From: Bacillota bacterium
Lineage (GTDB): Bacteria; Bacillota; Sulfobacillia; Sulfobacillales; Sulfobacillaceae
Reading direction: 5' to 3'
Assembly (NCBI GenBank): GCA_021841025.1
Contig: JAKBWA010000070.1
Location: 17,385-81,384 of the forward strand
Length of the DNA: 64,000 nucleotides
The notes beneath the pieces are model-generated. The model made no database searches and was not told the DNA's origin. It worked only from the letters and a program-made list of their open reading frames with translations. Positions within the stretch are counted from its first letter, which is position 1. The number at the start of each line of letters is the position of its first letter. Positions 8,198 to 17,012 of the stretch are shown piece after piece. The position numbers and the translations under genes are program-made.

Positions 8198-10333
8198 ATG
8201 GACAGAATAGGCATCTCCGAGTCAATGCATAAAAAAATATTCTCCACGCTTCATCATGTGTTTCATCTATCCCAGTTTCGCCCTTTGCAACAGGAAATTA
8301 TTGCTCAAATTTTTATGGGTTATTCGCAGTTGGCCATCTTGCCGACAGGCGCTGGCAAATCTCTTTGCTATCAGTTGCCCAGCGTGCTGTTGCCAGGGCC
8401 CACTGTGGTGATTTCGCCTTTGTTGAGTTTGATGCAGGAACAAGCCCAGCGCATGCAATCTCTGGGAATTAACGCAATGACCTGGAGTCATTGGGACAGC
8501 CCGCAACAACGCCGCAACGTCTTAAAGGACTGGCGTTTACGAAAGTTGCAAGTGGTCTTTTTGGCCCCGGAGCGGCTTAGGCATCCAGAATTGCTTCGGC
8601 AACTCAACACCTTGCCTTGCAGCTTGCTGGTCGTCGATGAAGCTCATTCGATTTCCGAATGGGGACATGACTTTCGCCCAGACTACCGGCGAATCAGTCA
8701 TTTTCGGCATCAAATGGGCGATCCTCCCATTTTAGCCTTGACGGCTACGGCAACTCCCCGAGTGGAAGAGGATATTCTTCGGCATCTGGGACTGAGTGCA
8801 CAAAATTTCCGCATCATTCGGCAAGCCATGGACCGCCCCAACATCTTTTTGGGAGTGCAGGTGGCACAAACTCATCAGGAAAAACATCGAAACGTTTTTG
8901 AAGCCATTCGTCAGGAGTCCGGAGCCGTTATCATATATACCTGGACACGCCGGCAAGCTGAATATTGGGGACAATGGCTAAGCCGTGCATTTGCGGAAAA
9001 GGTTGGCATCTACCACGCCGGATTAAGTCAAGAAGATCGCATCCAGGTGCATCAAGAGTTTTCTAAGGGAACGCTGCGCCTTGTGGCGGCCACGACGGCC
9101 TTCGGTATGGGGATTGACCGCAGTGATGTCAGGGGCGTGTTAAATATTGGCATGCCGCCATCAGTGGATGCTTACACCCAACAATGGGGCCGAGCCGGAC
9201 GCGATGGCAATAAAGCCTGGGCAAGACTTATTGTCACTCCCGGCGATATTGCCCAGCGTTACCGGATGCTCTTGCAAGAAAAGCCCCAAATTCAAGCCGT
9301 TGAGCGGGTGATGAGCATTTTAAGCAGGGGGCCTTTGCACAAATCCTGGTGGTGGGATGTCGGATCCAGCGAAAAAAATAGCGGCCCGGACGAAAGCATC
9401 GGGGAGGCCGTATTAATCTCATTGGAAGAAATGGGAGTACTCGAAGTCGTGGCGAAAACCGGGCACCAGGCCCTGATTACCGTGAAACAACCGGTTCAGT
9501 CCTGGATGGCAGCAGCTATGAAGGATCGGCTTGACCAGCGCTATAAGCAGCGTCTGAGCCAATATGAAAGTATGAAGAGCTATATCGAAGCCAACAGGTG
9601 TCGGCGAGAAGAGACTTTAGCCTATTTTGGACAATCTTCCTCGTCTTCGTCCTGGGTCGCGAATCAAGACTGTTGCGATGTCTGTCTGGAGGGGATGCCC
9701 AAAAGCAGTGATACCGAAACAACATCTCTTGAGACATGGCCGAGACTCGTAGCATGGCGTCAAAGGATAGCACAACGCGACAGTGTCAGGCCCTATATTA
9801 TTTTTAGCGATAAGACGTTGCGTTTATTGGCTAGCCGGGCTCCCAAGACTCTGGACGAATTGCGTCAATGTCCTGGCATCGGGCCAATCAAATTGGCCCG
9901 TTATGGGAAAGATCTTCTGGCGTTGCTGCAGCATGACCCCCTTTCAGTCAGAGTTGAGAGTGCTAAAACAGCCAAAGAGCAATCGTGGGATTTGTTTCGG
10001 GAAGGCATACCATTGGATCAAGTTGCTCTTCGGGTTAATCGAAAGCCATCGACGGTCATCGGGTATTTGGAAGAATGGATCCAATATGATACCACGTTGT
10101 CCTGGCGTTGGTACGGGGAGAGTATCGTTCATCCCCGGGTGCGGGAGAAGCTCGAGCCAATATTGACCCAAAACCCGGAGATGACGCTGAAGTCGCTGTT
10201 TGTCCTTTTAAAAGGTGAATACTCTTACGGAGAGTTGCGTATAGCTCTGGCCTTGATCAAGAAATCATGGCGCTCGTCCCACGTGGGCTGCAAGCCAGAC
10301 CCCAATGCTCACACTGCCTCCGGTGGCGAGTAA
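8198..10333 (+). CDS. recQ: RecQ-family ATP-dependent DNA helicase
   Basis: The 3'-5' DNA helicase core is complete: 'FRPLQQEII' (motif 0), Walker A GAGKS at 51-55, DEAH at 147-150, 'LTATATPRVEEDI' (motif III), and 'QQWGRAGRDG' (motif VI). The RecQ zinc-binding region follows, with 'CRREETLAYFGQ' and 'CCDVC'. Then comes an HRDC domain (around 'LDELRQCPGIGPIKLARYG') and a C-terminal helix-turn-helix segment ('GIPLDQVALRVNRKPSTVIGYL'), as found in Firmicute RecQ proteins. It probably acts in recombination and fork repair. The frame is open back to 8111 through the preceding terminator, so I chose the ATG at 8198; an ATG at 8225 is the alternative. The last 69 bases overlap the convergent terpene-synthase gene. 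Confidence 0.87.
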   Translation: MDRIGISESMHKKIFSTLHHVFHLSQFRPLQQEIIAQIFMGYSQLAILPTGAGKSLCYQLPSVLLPGPTVVISPLLSLMQEQAQRMQSLGINAMTWSHWDSPQQRRNVLKDWRLRKLQVVFLAPERLRHPELLRQLNTLPCSLLVVDEAHSISEWGHDFRPDYRRISHFRHQMGDPPILALTATATPRVEEDILRHLGLSAQNFRIIRQAMDRPNIFLGVQVAQTHQEKHRNVFEAIRQESGAVIIYTWTRRQAEYWGQWLSRAFAEKVGIYHAGLSQEDRIQVHQEFSKGTLRLVAATTAFGMGIDRSDVRGVLNIGMPPSVDAYTQQWGRAGRDGNKAWARLIVTPGDIAQRYRMLLQEKPQIQAVERVMSILSRGPLHKSWWWDVGSSEKNSGPDESIGEAVLISLEEMGVLEVVAKTGHQALITVKQPVQSWMAAAMKDRLDQRYKQRLSQYESMKSYIEANRCRREETLAYFGQSSSSSSWVANQDCCDVCLEGMPKSSDTETTSLETWPRLVAWRQRIAQRDSVRPYIIFSDKTLRLLASRAPKTLDELRQCPGIGPIKLARYGKDLLALLQHDPLSVRVESAKTAKEQSWDLFREGIPLDQVALRVNRKPSTVIGYLEEWIQYDTTLSWRWYGESIVHPRVREKLEPILTQNPEMTLKSLFVLLKGEYSYGELRIALALIKKSWRSSHVGCKPDPNAHTASGGE

Positions 10334-11323
10334 TTGGCATGCGGGGCGGTTTAAGTCCCGGCGGACTTTACGGTCAGAAAGATAAAAACCTAAAAGACCT
10401 CGAGCTACGTAGCGGTGAAAGGCGGCATCCGGAACTGACTTGGCCTGATGCACAATATGACGATAGATCTTTTGTAAACGGTGTGTCGCCTGTTCCCGGT
10501 CTTGGTAGTAAGTGACAAAGTTCAAGTCGCCGCCTTCTAAGTCCTCTTTTTGGTCTATCAGGTAATCCAGCAAGATATGTAAAGCGCCAATCCAGGGGAA
10601 ATATAAATCGTATAGGGATTCAATGCTCTCTCGTTTGGGACTGGGTTCCAGTGCCAGGGTAAGCAGTGCGAAAATGCCTAAGGTGCTCCCTGATGCGGCT
10701 GCAAATTCCCACCAGAATAACCCATCTTGCGGATCCGATTCCTTGTGAAACCATTTTGTTAATCTGTCGAGCCGTGTGGATACGGGTCCATGTTTGTAGA
10801 CTTGCAAGTCTATATACAGCTGGACTAAGCGCATGATCCTGTCTTGAACTTTCGCGTAACCGGGAAACCGAGCCAGGGCTTGTTGCGAACGCAGCACCAG
10901 CGAAGCCATATAGCCCCCGTCGTCATTATAGGGATGATCGCGGTAATAGTCGCGAACGGGCGCGTAAGGGGTGGTCGCATCAACTAATGCTTGGTGAAGC
11001 CAGCGCAGGTTATCCGGATCTTGCGACGGTCCCCGGTCCGTCACGGTGTCCAGATAGTCGCACAAACTCTGATAGGGAACTAAAAATTCCAGCAAATACC
11101 CATGGGGATCGCGTGAGGGACCGCCATACACCCCGCCGCCTTCACAATGAAACTGTTTCGTCCGAAGGGAACTGAGAGCTTGGTCACGCAAATCCGAATC
11201 AGGGATATCTTGTGCCTGTTGATGCAATTGGGCAATGAGATGAATGACACGGGGGCGAACCACACGAAAATATTCTGCTCCCCACTGCCACGGGCGCATG
11301 AAATCCCATAATTTTCCCGACAT
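10265..11323 (-). CDS. ytpB: Tetraprenyl-beta-curcumene synthase-like protein (YtpB, DUF2600)
   Basis: The 352-residue product matches the DUF2600 family, whose Bacillus member YtpB is a class IB terpene synthase making tetraprenyl-beta-curcumene, precursor of spore-associated sesquarterpenes. Seen are 'HCEGGGVYGG', 'LCDYLDTVTDRG' (Asp-rich, likely metal-diphosphate binding) and 'LHILLDYLIDQKEDLEGGDLN' with a second acidic cluster. I placed the start at ATG 11323 because AAGGAG lies eight bases upstream. The frame extends 15 codons further without a ribosome site. Its 3' end overlaps recQ by 69 bases tail-to-tail. It suggests sesquarterpene lipids in this organism's membranes or spores. Confidence 0.83.
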   Translation of the reverse strand: MSGKLWDFMRPWQWGAEYFRVVRPRVIHLIAQLHQQAQDIPDSDLRDQALSSLRTKQFHCEGGGVYGGPSRDPHGYLLEFLVPYQSLCDYLDTVTDRGPSQDPDNLRWLHQALVDATTPYAPVRDYYRDHPYNDDGGYMASLVLRSQQALARFPGYAKVQDRIMRLVQLYIDLQVYKHGPVSTRLDRLTKWFHKESDPQDGLFWWEFAAASGSTLGIFALLTLALEPSPKRESIESLYDLYFPWIGALHILLDYLIDQKEDLEGGDLNFVTYYQDREQATHRLQKIYRHIVHQAKSVPDAAFHRYVARGLLGFYLSDRKVRRDLNRPACQLLATGGSVSIGVWLAAHVGRAP

Positions 11324-11368
11324 AAGTAATCTCCTTAACAATGCCATTCTTATCCCTAAGCCTACCAC

Positions 11369-11803
11369 AGTGTATGCTCAAGAAGCGCGGCTAGACCAAT
11401 TCTCTTAATCCCAGACATCAAGTGAACACCGATCCATGATACCCAAAAATATTTGCCCCGTCCCTATTTTCGCCAGTCAGGCAGACAATCTCAAGATGTC
11501 TTAGACATACGTGCTACTTTATCCCTTGCCGCTTATGGGGCACGAGATGCAATGCGGCACTGTGGTGCTATTCCTGTTCTTTGCACAAGTTCAAGGCACA
11601 GAAGAATCTGGAAAAGGTTGCAAGCTAAAGCGATGCAAGACGCCATCTCAATGACGCGAAAGGGAAAAACCCCAGGTGGTCCGATCTGTGCCTGGGGGTC
11701 TATTCTCAAAACAGCGAAGGCGGTGAAAGGCCGGAAGATTTTTCTTTCACCGCCCCTGGATTAAGTACAGGATTCAAGGCCAGATAGCGCGCACAACCCG
11801 TCA
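11369..11803. other. Intergenic region with inverted repeats
   Basis: About 430 bases between two minus-strand genes. It holds a CCCCAGGT...CCTGGGG repeat (about 11669-11697) and a perfect 11-bp inverted repeat, GGCGGTGAAAG at 11719-11729 with CTTTCACCGCC at 11744-11754. Neither has a good T-tract. They lie just past the 3' end of the tricorn gene and may act in its termination. The plus-strand frame at 11453-11764 has no family signature and I do not call it. Confidence 0.45.
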
Positions 11804-14800
11804 TTAGTGCCTGGGTGGCAGGGGCGGCGGGGAGAGGTTGGGTTTTTCAGTGAAATCCGGTACTACAGGCGGTTCAGAACTCAGTCGGTCTAATGCTTCC
11901 CGAATGGCGCGGTCCAACTGGTTGTCTTTGTTATCACGATAGTCTTCCGGGGTGTTTTGGACGGGAATAGTGGGGTCAGTGCCATAGTTCTCCACTCCCC
12001 ATCCCACATCTTTAAACCAAAACGAAAACTCGGGCTGGGTTGTGACGCTGCCGTCGACGAGACGGTGACGCACCGATATTCCAATGACTCCACCCCATGT
12101 TCTTTGTCCCACCAAAGGGCCCAAGCCCATAAGCTTAAATGAATGGGAAAAGATATCCCCGTCAGATCCCGCGTACTCATTGGTTAAAGCCACGATGGGA
12201 CCCAACACGCTGTCCTGGGGATAGGGTTCGGGCTGTCCGTGCCGGGAAACATCGTAACCCAAGCGGCGCCGCTGCAGGTTTTCTAAAATTAGCTGCGAAA
12301 CATGGCCGCCTCCATTGAAGCGAACGTCTACAACGAGTCCCTCATATTCGCATTCACGGAGATAAGCCCGGTAAAATTCAGCAAAACCGCGCGGCCCCAT
12401 ATCGGGAATGTGGACATAGCCTAACCGGCCATGAGACAACTTATGCACTTTTTCACGGTTCTCGTTCACCCATTGCCGGTAATACACGGGCATTTCTTGT
12501 GTCAGCGGCACGACAATGGGGGTGTGCACCGAGCGATCTTGAGGACGGATAATAGTCAGTTGAACTTCTCGTGCAGCTTTGTTGATCAGTTGAGCTTCGG
12601 GAGCAAGTTTCGGATCAAGAGGCCTATTATCCACTAAAGTGATCACGTCGCCTTCCCTGATTTCCACACCCGGTGCCAACAGCGGCGAATTTTCGTCTTC
12701 ATATGTATTGTCTCCTCGTGCAATATGCCTAATCTCGTAACCGTTAAATTCTTGATTCCATCGGTAGGTCGAGGCAAGGAAACCAATACGGTGGTTTGGC
12801 TCGGGATGGTAGTCTCCTCCCAGTTCATAAGCATGTGAGGTACCCAGTTCCCCTTGCATCTCCCAAACCAAATCGGAAAATTCGGAGCGTGTAGCGACTT
12901 TTGGCAATAACTCTTGATATCGGCGAAAGATTTCCTCCCAATCGATTCCGGACATACTCTCGGACCAAAAGTTGTCTCGCATCAACCGCCACGCCTCGCG
13001 CAGCATTTGTTCCCATTCCGCTCGCCGGTTGACAGACAAGGCAATACGGTCAAGATCGACCCATCCCGATTCGCGCCCGGGTTTGGTGGAATTTTTGTCC
13101 TCAAGTTTGTCTGTAGCTTTGCCCACATGCAAAGTCTTGCCTTGACGAATAGCTAACGTATCGCGTTTGGCATTGAGGCTAAAGTTCGTAATACGGGATG
13201 CCAGGACGTCTTCTTTTAAGTCCTTAAACGAATAGACGTGCAAGGTGGCATCCTTGGCGATGCGCGTGTCAAACGAAGATCGTCCTAAACTGCCATGCGG
13301 TTCGACAGTAGTCCAGTACACTTTGTCACGTCCAGCTTCTAGTTGGCGATAGATGCCTTCGGGAACCGGAAAGGGGATGGCTCTTTCCAATATCCCGTCA
13401 AAGTCAATGACGACCTCCAAATTGGCGTCGTTCTCCTGATTGTCTGTTTTGTCAACGGACTCCAAGAGCGGGTGAATTTCAGGAAGAAAGGGAGATCTTT
13501 GGTTCTTGCGCAGAGGAATCACGTAAGGATGCATTCCGCTCGGGAAGCCTAAATCAAAGCGCAAATTGTCATAGACGGGATCAAAGACCCGGTAGGACAG
13601 GAAATAGAGAAAGTGACCAGCCCTATCGAACACCGGATCCGTATCGATAAGCACGGGTCGGGAAATCCAACGTGATTCCTCAGAGACAAGATCATAGATC
13701 TTGATTCCGCAGGTTTTCGACGACTCGTGAATGCCGTAACAGACCCAGCGGCTGTCAGGAGAAATGTCCACTCCCCGAATTGGTCCGAAATCCGAAGAAT
13801 CCAAAAGAGTAAGCTTCATCGTATTGAGATCCGCCATCCACAATTCGTGACGCTGATTGGCCAAAATAGCGAATTGGCCGTTGGCAGAGATCTTCAACAA
13901 TTCTGCTTGACCAATGTTTCCTGGTATGGCCCTTCTGGCATTGGTGGCGATATCGATAATTTCCAGGCCTTCTTCACCCCCGTCATCGGAAATTGTCAGC
14001 ACCTGGGAATGATTCGCAATCCAGTGGATGAGGCGATAACGGACACCGTCTTGAGCTCCTAACGGCTTGATCGGGCCCTCCCAGTTGCCCATATGATACA
14101 GCTTGCCCCGGGTGGTTATTAAAAGTTGGGAACCATCCGGATTGAGGGCATATTCGGTCCAGAAATTACGCGCTTTCGCATAGTAGGGCTCGATTTCGGT
14201 GCGTTGGCTGTGATATTCAATGTCCAAACGGGAATTCTTTCCCGTTTGGGGATCCAAAACATATAAATCTCCTCCAGCATGGTAGGCAATGTAGTGCCCA
14301 TCGGTGGAAGCATTGCGCACATAATATCGTTCATGATCGGTATGTCTGAGTAAATGGCTGCCGTCAGGGTCAATGGAATAGATATTGGCATATCCCTCAT
14401 GATCGGAAATGAAATAGATCCGGTGTCCGACCCACATGGGGCATGCAAAATTTCCATTGACCCCTTCATAACGATAAAATGAACCTAGTCCGTCCTGATC
14501 AATCCATAACTGGCCCACGGTTCCTCCGCGGTATCTTTTCCAACGCGCCGGATCGGCGGTGTTGCGTCCTAGTACGATCTGACCTTTGGGGCCAAACGCG
14601 ATATTGTTGGCTGGGCCGAGATTCATGGCCTCAGGCTCTCCCCCGGTCAAAGGGAGCTTGTAAAGCATAAAGAGAGATCGGAAGGGCTGAGCATGATTGG
14701 ATGAGATTATCAAAGATCCATCGGGATGAAAAGCCACAGGGTAGGTTGTTGCGCCCCAATAGGTTAGCCGTGTGACTTCTCCGCCTTCCTTCGGCATGAT

Positions 14801-15010
14801 ATAAACCTCGTTGTCTCCTTCCTCACGCCCTACAAAGCAGATCCATTGCCCGTCCGAAGAAAGTATGGGGCGCAGGGCGGAACCCCATCCCGCCGTGAGG
14901 CGGCGAGCCAACCCTCCTTCCTGATCGACACTCCACAAATCGTCTTCACTGACAAAGACAATGAGATGGTGCGCAATAGCCGGATACCGGTAGTAGCCAG
15001 AAATAGACAT
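11804..15010 (-). CDS. Tricorn-type protease (S41 family)
   Basis: The 1068-residue protein has the tricorn layout. An N-terminal half is made of WD40-like/beta-propeller blades ('ARRLTAGWGSALRPILSSDGQWICF', shown in part, and similar repeats). Then come a C1 domain, a PDZ-like segment ('IREGDVITLVDNRPLD') and a C-terminal S41 tail-specific-protease fold. The catalytic residues fit tricorn: Ser-His in 'GTSHAYELGG', the nucleophile Ser in 'YAGSDGDIFSHSFK', and the late Glu in 'WGVENYGTDPTIPV'. Tricorn is a large cytoplasmic peptidase that cuts proteasome or Lon products into short peptides. No signal peptide is visible. The ATG at 15010 has GAGGAGG upstream. Pyroglutamyl peptidase and an S9 peptidase lie nearby on the same strand. 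Confidence 0.9.
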   Translation of the reverse strand: MSISGYYRYPAIAHHLIVFVSEDDLWSVDQEGGLARRLTAGWGSALRPILSSDGQWICFVGREEGDNEVYIMPKEGGEVTRLTYWGATTYPVAFHPDGSLIISSNHAQPFRSLFMLYKLPLTGGEPEAMNLGPANNIAFGPKGQIVLGRNTADPARWKRYRGGTVGQLWIDQDGLGSFYRYEGVNGNFACPMWVGHRIYFISDHEGYANIYSIDPDGSHLLRHTDHERYYVRNASTDGHYIAYHAGGDLYVLDPQTGKNSRLDIEYHSQRTEIEPYYAKARNFWTEYALNPDGSQLLITTRGKLYHMGNWEGPIKPLGAQDGVRYRLIHWIANHSQVLTISDDGGEEGLEIIDIATNARRAIPGNIGQAELLKISANGQFAILANQRHELWMADLNTMKLTLLDSSDFGPIRGVDISPDSRWVCYGIHESSKTCGIKIYDLVSEESRWISRPVLIDTDPVFDRAGHFLYFLSYRVFDPVYDNLRFDLGFPSGMHPYVIPLRKNQRSPFLPEIHPLLESVDKTDNQENDANLEVVIDFDGILERAIPFPVPEGIYRQLEAGRDKVYWTTVEPHGSLGRSSFDTRIAKDATLHVYSFKDLKEDVLASRITNFSLNAKRDTLAIRQGKTLHVGKATDKLEDKNSTKPGRESGWVDLDRIALSVNRRAEWEQMLREAWRLMRDNFWSESMSGIDWEEIFRRYQELLPKVATRSEFSDLVWEMQGELGTSHAYELGGDYHPEPNHRIGFLASTYRWNQEFNGYEIRHIARGDNTYEDENSPLLAPGVEIREGDVITLVDNRPLDPKLAPEAQLINKAAREVQLTIIRPQDRSVHTPIVVPLTQEMPVYYRQWVNENREKVHKLSHGRLGYVHIPDMGPRGFAEFYRAYLRECEYEGLVVDVRFNGGGHVSQLILENLQRRRLGYDVSRHGQPEPYPQDSVLGPIVALTNEYAGSDGDIFSHSFKLMGLGPLVGQRTWGGVIGISVRHRLVDGSVTTQPEFSFWFKDVGWGVENYGTDPTIPVQNTPEDYRDNKDNQLDRAIREALDRLSSEPPVVPDFTEKPNLSPPPLPPRH

Positions 15011-15150
15011 CAGAAACCTCCTCAGTTGATCCCTGTTCCGAAATGGGGAAAGTCAGGGGTTTTGCTCCGTTAACATGTATTTTTCTAGTATCAAAAATGT
15101 TCACGCTTTTATGTGCTCACCAGGATGGCACTAAGAACACAAACCAGCAG

Positions 15151-15747
15151 TTAAACTTCATGGTTTAGCCATTTCTTCATCACATCCAGGGTAATGCGGA
15201 CGACGGCAATTTGATCATCGAGGCCCATGCTCGGGACATGAGACATTTGGGCTGCCTGACTAGGTAGCACAGGCAGGTGCAAAAATCCTGCGGGAATATC
15301 GGGCGCACTATGACGCATTAAGTACAGCGCTTGATTGCACATAAAGGTTCCTGCAGATAAAGAGAGCTCTAGAGGCAAGTTGTGATCATGAACCTCAGTG
15401 AGGATAGGGCCAAGAGGCAAGGTGCTAAAGTAGGCGCTGGGACCTTCTCGGACGACAGGCTCCTCGGTGTGGATTGCATTGCGATTGTCTTTGAGTGGGG
15501 AATCAATTAGGTTGATGCCAATGCGTTCCAAAGTAGGCACGGAGCGTCCTTGGGCTTGGCCCAGTCCTAAAATCGCATCAGGTTTAACCTGGGCAATCCA
15601 CTGGGGAAGTTGTTCTTCAACATCTTGCTTGGACGTGTGAAGCTCTTTAATGGCCACATCGTCCAGGCGGGGAAGACGCGTGGCGACTTCTTGCGATACA
15701 TTGACCAAATGATTGCCAAACGGATCAAAAAACGTTACAAGAATCAC
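15151..15747 (-). CDS. pcp: Pyroglutamyl-peptidase I (C15 family)
   Basis: The 198-residue product removes N-terminal pyroglutamate from peptides in the cytoplasm. The family triad is present: Glu74 in 'TLERIGINL', Cys137 in 'SAGTFMCNQALY' and His157 in 'AGFLHLPVLP'. The N-terminal 'TFFDPFGNHLVNVS' corresponds to the family's 'GFEPFGG..NPS' with some drift. Length is slightly below the usual 210-215. Start is GTG at 15747 with GGAAGGCGGA upstream. It follows the tricorn gene's promoter side on the same strand but is separated by about 140 bases, so it may be transcribed together with tricorn or alone. The role agrees with the peptide-breakdown theme of this region. Confidence 0.88.
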   Translation of the reverse strand: MILVTFFDPFGNHLVNVSQEVATRLPRLDDVAIKELHTSKQDVEEQLPQWIAQVKPDAILGLGQAQGRSVPTLERIGINLIDSPLKDNRNAIHTEEPVVREGPSAYFSTLPLGPILTEVHDHNLPLELSLSAGTFMCNQALYLMRHSAPDIPAGFLHLPVLPSQAAQMSHVPSMGLDDQIAVVRITLDVMKKWLNHEV

Positions 15748-16167
15748 AATTAATCCGCCTTCCGTTAAAATATCGGATAGTATCTTGCCATAGATTTATA
15801 CATGGCGCACAAATAATCTCTGTTGTTTTAGATTTGGAATTTGTCTCTTTTATGTCCAATTGTTGTCTTCTGATTATATCATTAAGAAATTTTACAATAC
15901 TACTGTCACGAAGGGTGGGCGAGGTCATGTGATGTCCTTGTGAATTGCCGGAGATTTGAATTTGCACCACTAGACGTTTCGTTTATGTGAAGATACGGGG
16001 GATATTGCGCTGATCAAGATTGGCAAGAAATCGGGTAGGATAAAGTGCCTTCTTAAAGACCGGAAAACGAGCAATGCCCCTTTCTCACCCCTTTTTTCCC
16101 CCCTTTCCTCGGGAAAGGGGGGAAAGGGGTCAGGATGTGAGTTTGTGTTGGAAAGATAGAGACTCGT
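15748..16167. other. Intergenic region ending in a long GC/AT-block inverted repeat
   Basis: About 420 bases with no supportable gene. At about 16087-16130 a near-perfect inverted repeat (CCCC-T6-CCCCCC-TTTCC / GGAAA-GGGGGG-AAA-GGGG) can form a long hairpin. It lies just past the 3' end of the small zinc-finger gene and may be its transcription end, although there is no T-tract. Confidence 0.5.
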
Positions 16168-16365
16168 TTAGGCTGTGTGGCGCGTTGTAGGAGAATTCGT
16201 CCGATCCGCTTGTATCAAGTCTACGGGAATCCACGGTTCCAAGTCTTCCACATAGGCGCAGATCGGATAGTTGTCACAAATCTTGTAGACATCACTAGAA
16301 AGGTGATTGGTCACAGTGCGTAATGGATGACGACGGCATTTGGGACAAATCATAATTGTTAACAT
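16168..16365 (-). CDS. Small zinc-ribbon-like protein, function unknown
   Basis: The 65-residue product has CPKC at residues 7-10 and 'ICDNYPIC' about 20 residues later, a four-cysteine pattern like the C4 fingers at the C-terminus of topoisomerase I. The rest is polar. The ATG at 16365 is preceded by AAAGGAGG with good spacing, which supports translation. It faces away from the csoR-family gene across about 300 bases. The function is unknown; nucleic-acid binding is a guess from the finger type. Confidence 0.6.
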   Translation of the reverse strand: MLTIMICPKCRRHPLRTVTNHLSSDVYKICDNYPICAYVEDLEPWIPVDLIQADRTNSPTTRHTA

Positions 16366-16674
16366 CAGCCCAAAACCTCCTTTGATTGAGACCCAAATCC
16401 CTAAATCCAGCGAAACCGTTTGGTCCTCCCAGACAAATAGCTATCTCTTTTTAAACATGGGTTCTTCACTCAACCACTGTCTTTACTTGTCATTAAACAC
16501 GTTAGTTGTTTCCAATCTGTTTCAAATCACGAAAGATTTGCTGAACACGATAACAATTACGCATCACCATCTCCTCTTCATACCAGGCAGGGTATATAAT
16601 AGTAAAATAAGACGGCATTTTTTTACCCTAAGCCGGATATCCTACAGACGCAAAGGGCGGTGAACCTGTATTCC
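16366..16674. other. Divergent intergenic region between zinc-ribbon gene and csoR-family gene
   Basis: Holds the control region of both genes. Apart from the operator/-10 element at 16580-16600 I see no clear structure; the middle part is AT-rich. Confidence 0.45.
16580..16600 (+). promoter_or_regulatory. Probable CsoR-family operator overlapping a -10 box
   Basis: ATACC-AGGCAG-GGTAT (16580-16595) is a 5-bp inverted repeat in the TACC...GGTA style of CsoR-family operators. It runs directly into TATAAT at 16595-16600. It lies about 75 bases before the csoR-family start codon, so binding would block its own promoter. No strong -35 is visible. Confidence 0.55.
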
Positions 16675-16968
16675 ATGGACACAGAGAAACGCCCAGTAAT
16701 TGCAAAATATTGGGACCGAGATGACTTAATACGCCGAATGCGCCGAATTGAAGGGCAGGCCCGCGGAGTGCAAGCAATGCTGGAGCGAGATGAAGACTGT
16801 AAAGCAATATTGACTCAACTGGCTGCAATTTCCGGAGCTTTGGGCCAGGTGGCCCGAGTGGTCAGCGCATGCGGGGTGGTGGACGGTATTGAACAAGCTG
16901 CAGGACCACTGGATAGTGATCAGGTTCGGGCAATTTTAGCTGAACTGAATGCGAAGGGTCGATTATAG
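16675..16968 (+). CDS. CsoR/RcnR-family transcriptional repressor with atypical sensor residues
   Basis: The 97-residue all-helical protein has the family core 'LIRRMRRIEGQARGVQAML' and 'CKAILTQLAAISGAL'. Family members are tetrameric repressors that let go of DNA on binding Cu(I), Ni(II), formaldehyde or persulfide. Here Cys42 is kept (the CsoR Cys36 position), but the protein contains no histidine at all, so the Cu(I) His ligand is absent. The only other cysteine is Cys66. This points to a thiol-based or other signal rather than copper or nickel. I prefer ATG 16675; GTG 16660 is possible but has no spaced ribosome site. No metal transporter gene is adjacent. A candidate operator precedes it. 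Confidence 0.8.
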   Translation: MDTEKRPVIAKYWDRDDLIRRMRRIEGQARGVQAMLERDEDCKAILTQLAAISGALGQVARVVSACGVVDGIEQAAGPLDSDQVRAILAELNAKGRL

Positions 16969-17012
16969 AACCCCGAAAGACTAGCTACCGAATAGTGTCA
17001 TAAAGAGATCGG

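Noticed and set aside
11453..11764. Plus-strand 103-codon frame
   Set aside because: No ribosome site, no motif, and it covers inverted repeats after the tricorn gene.
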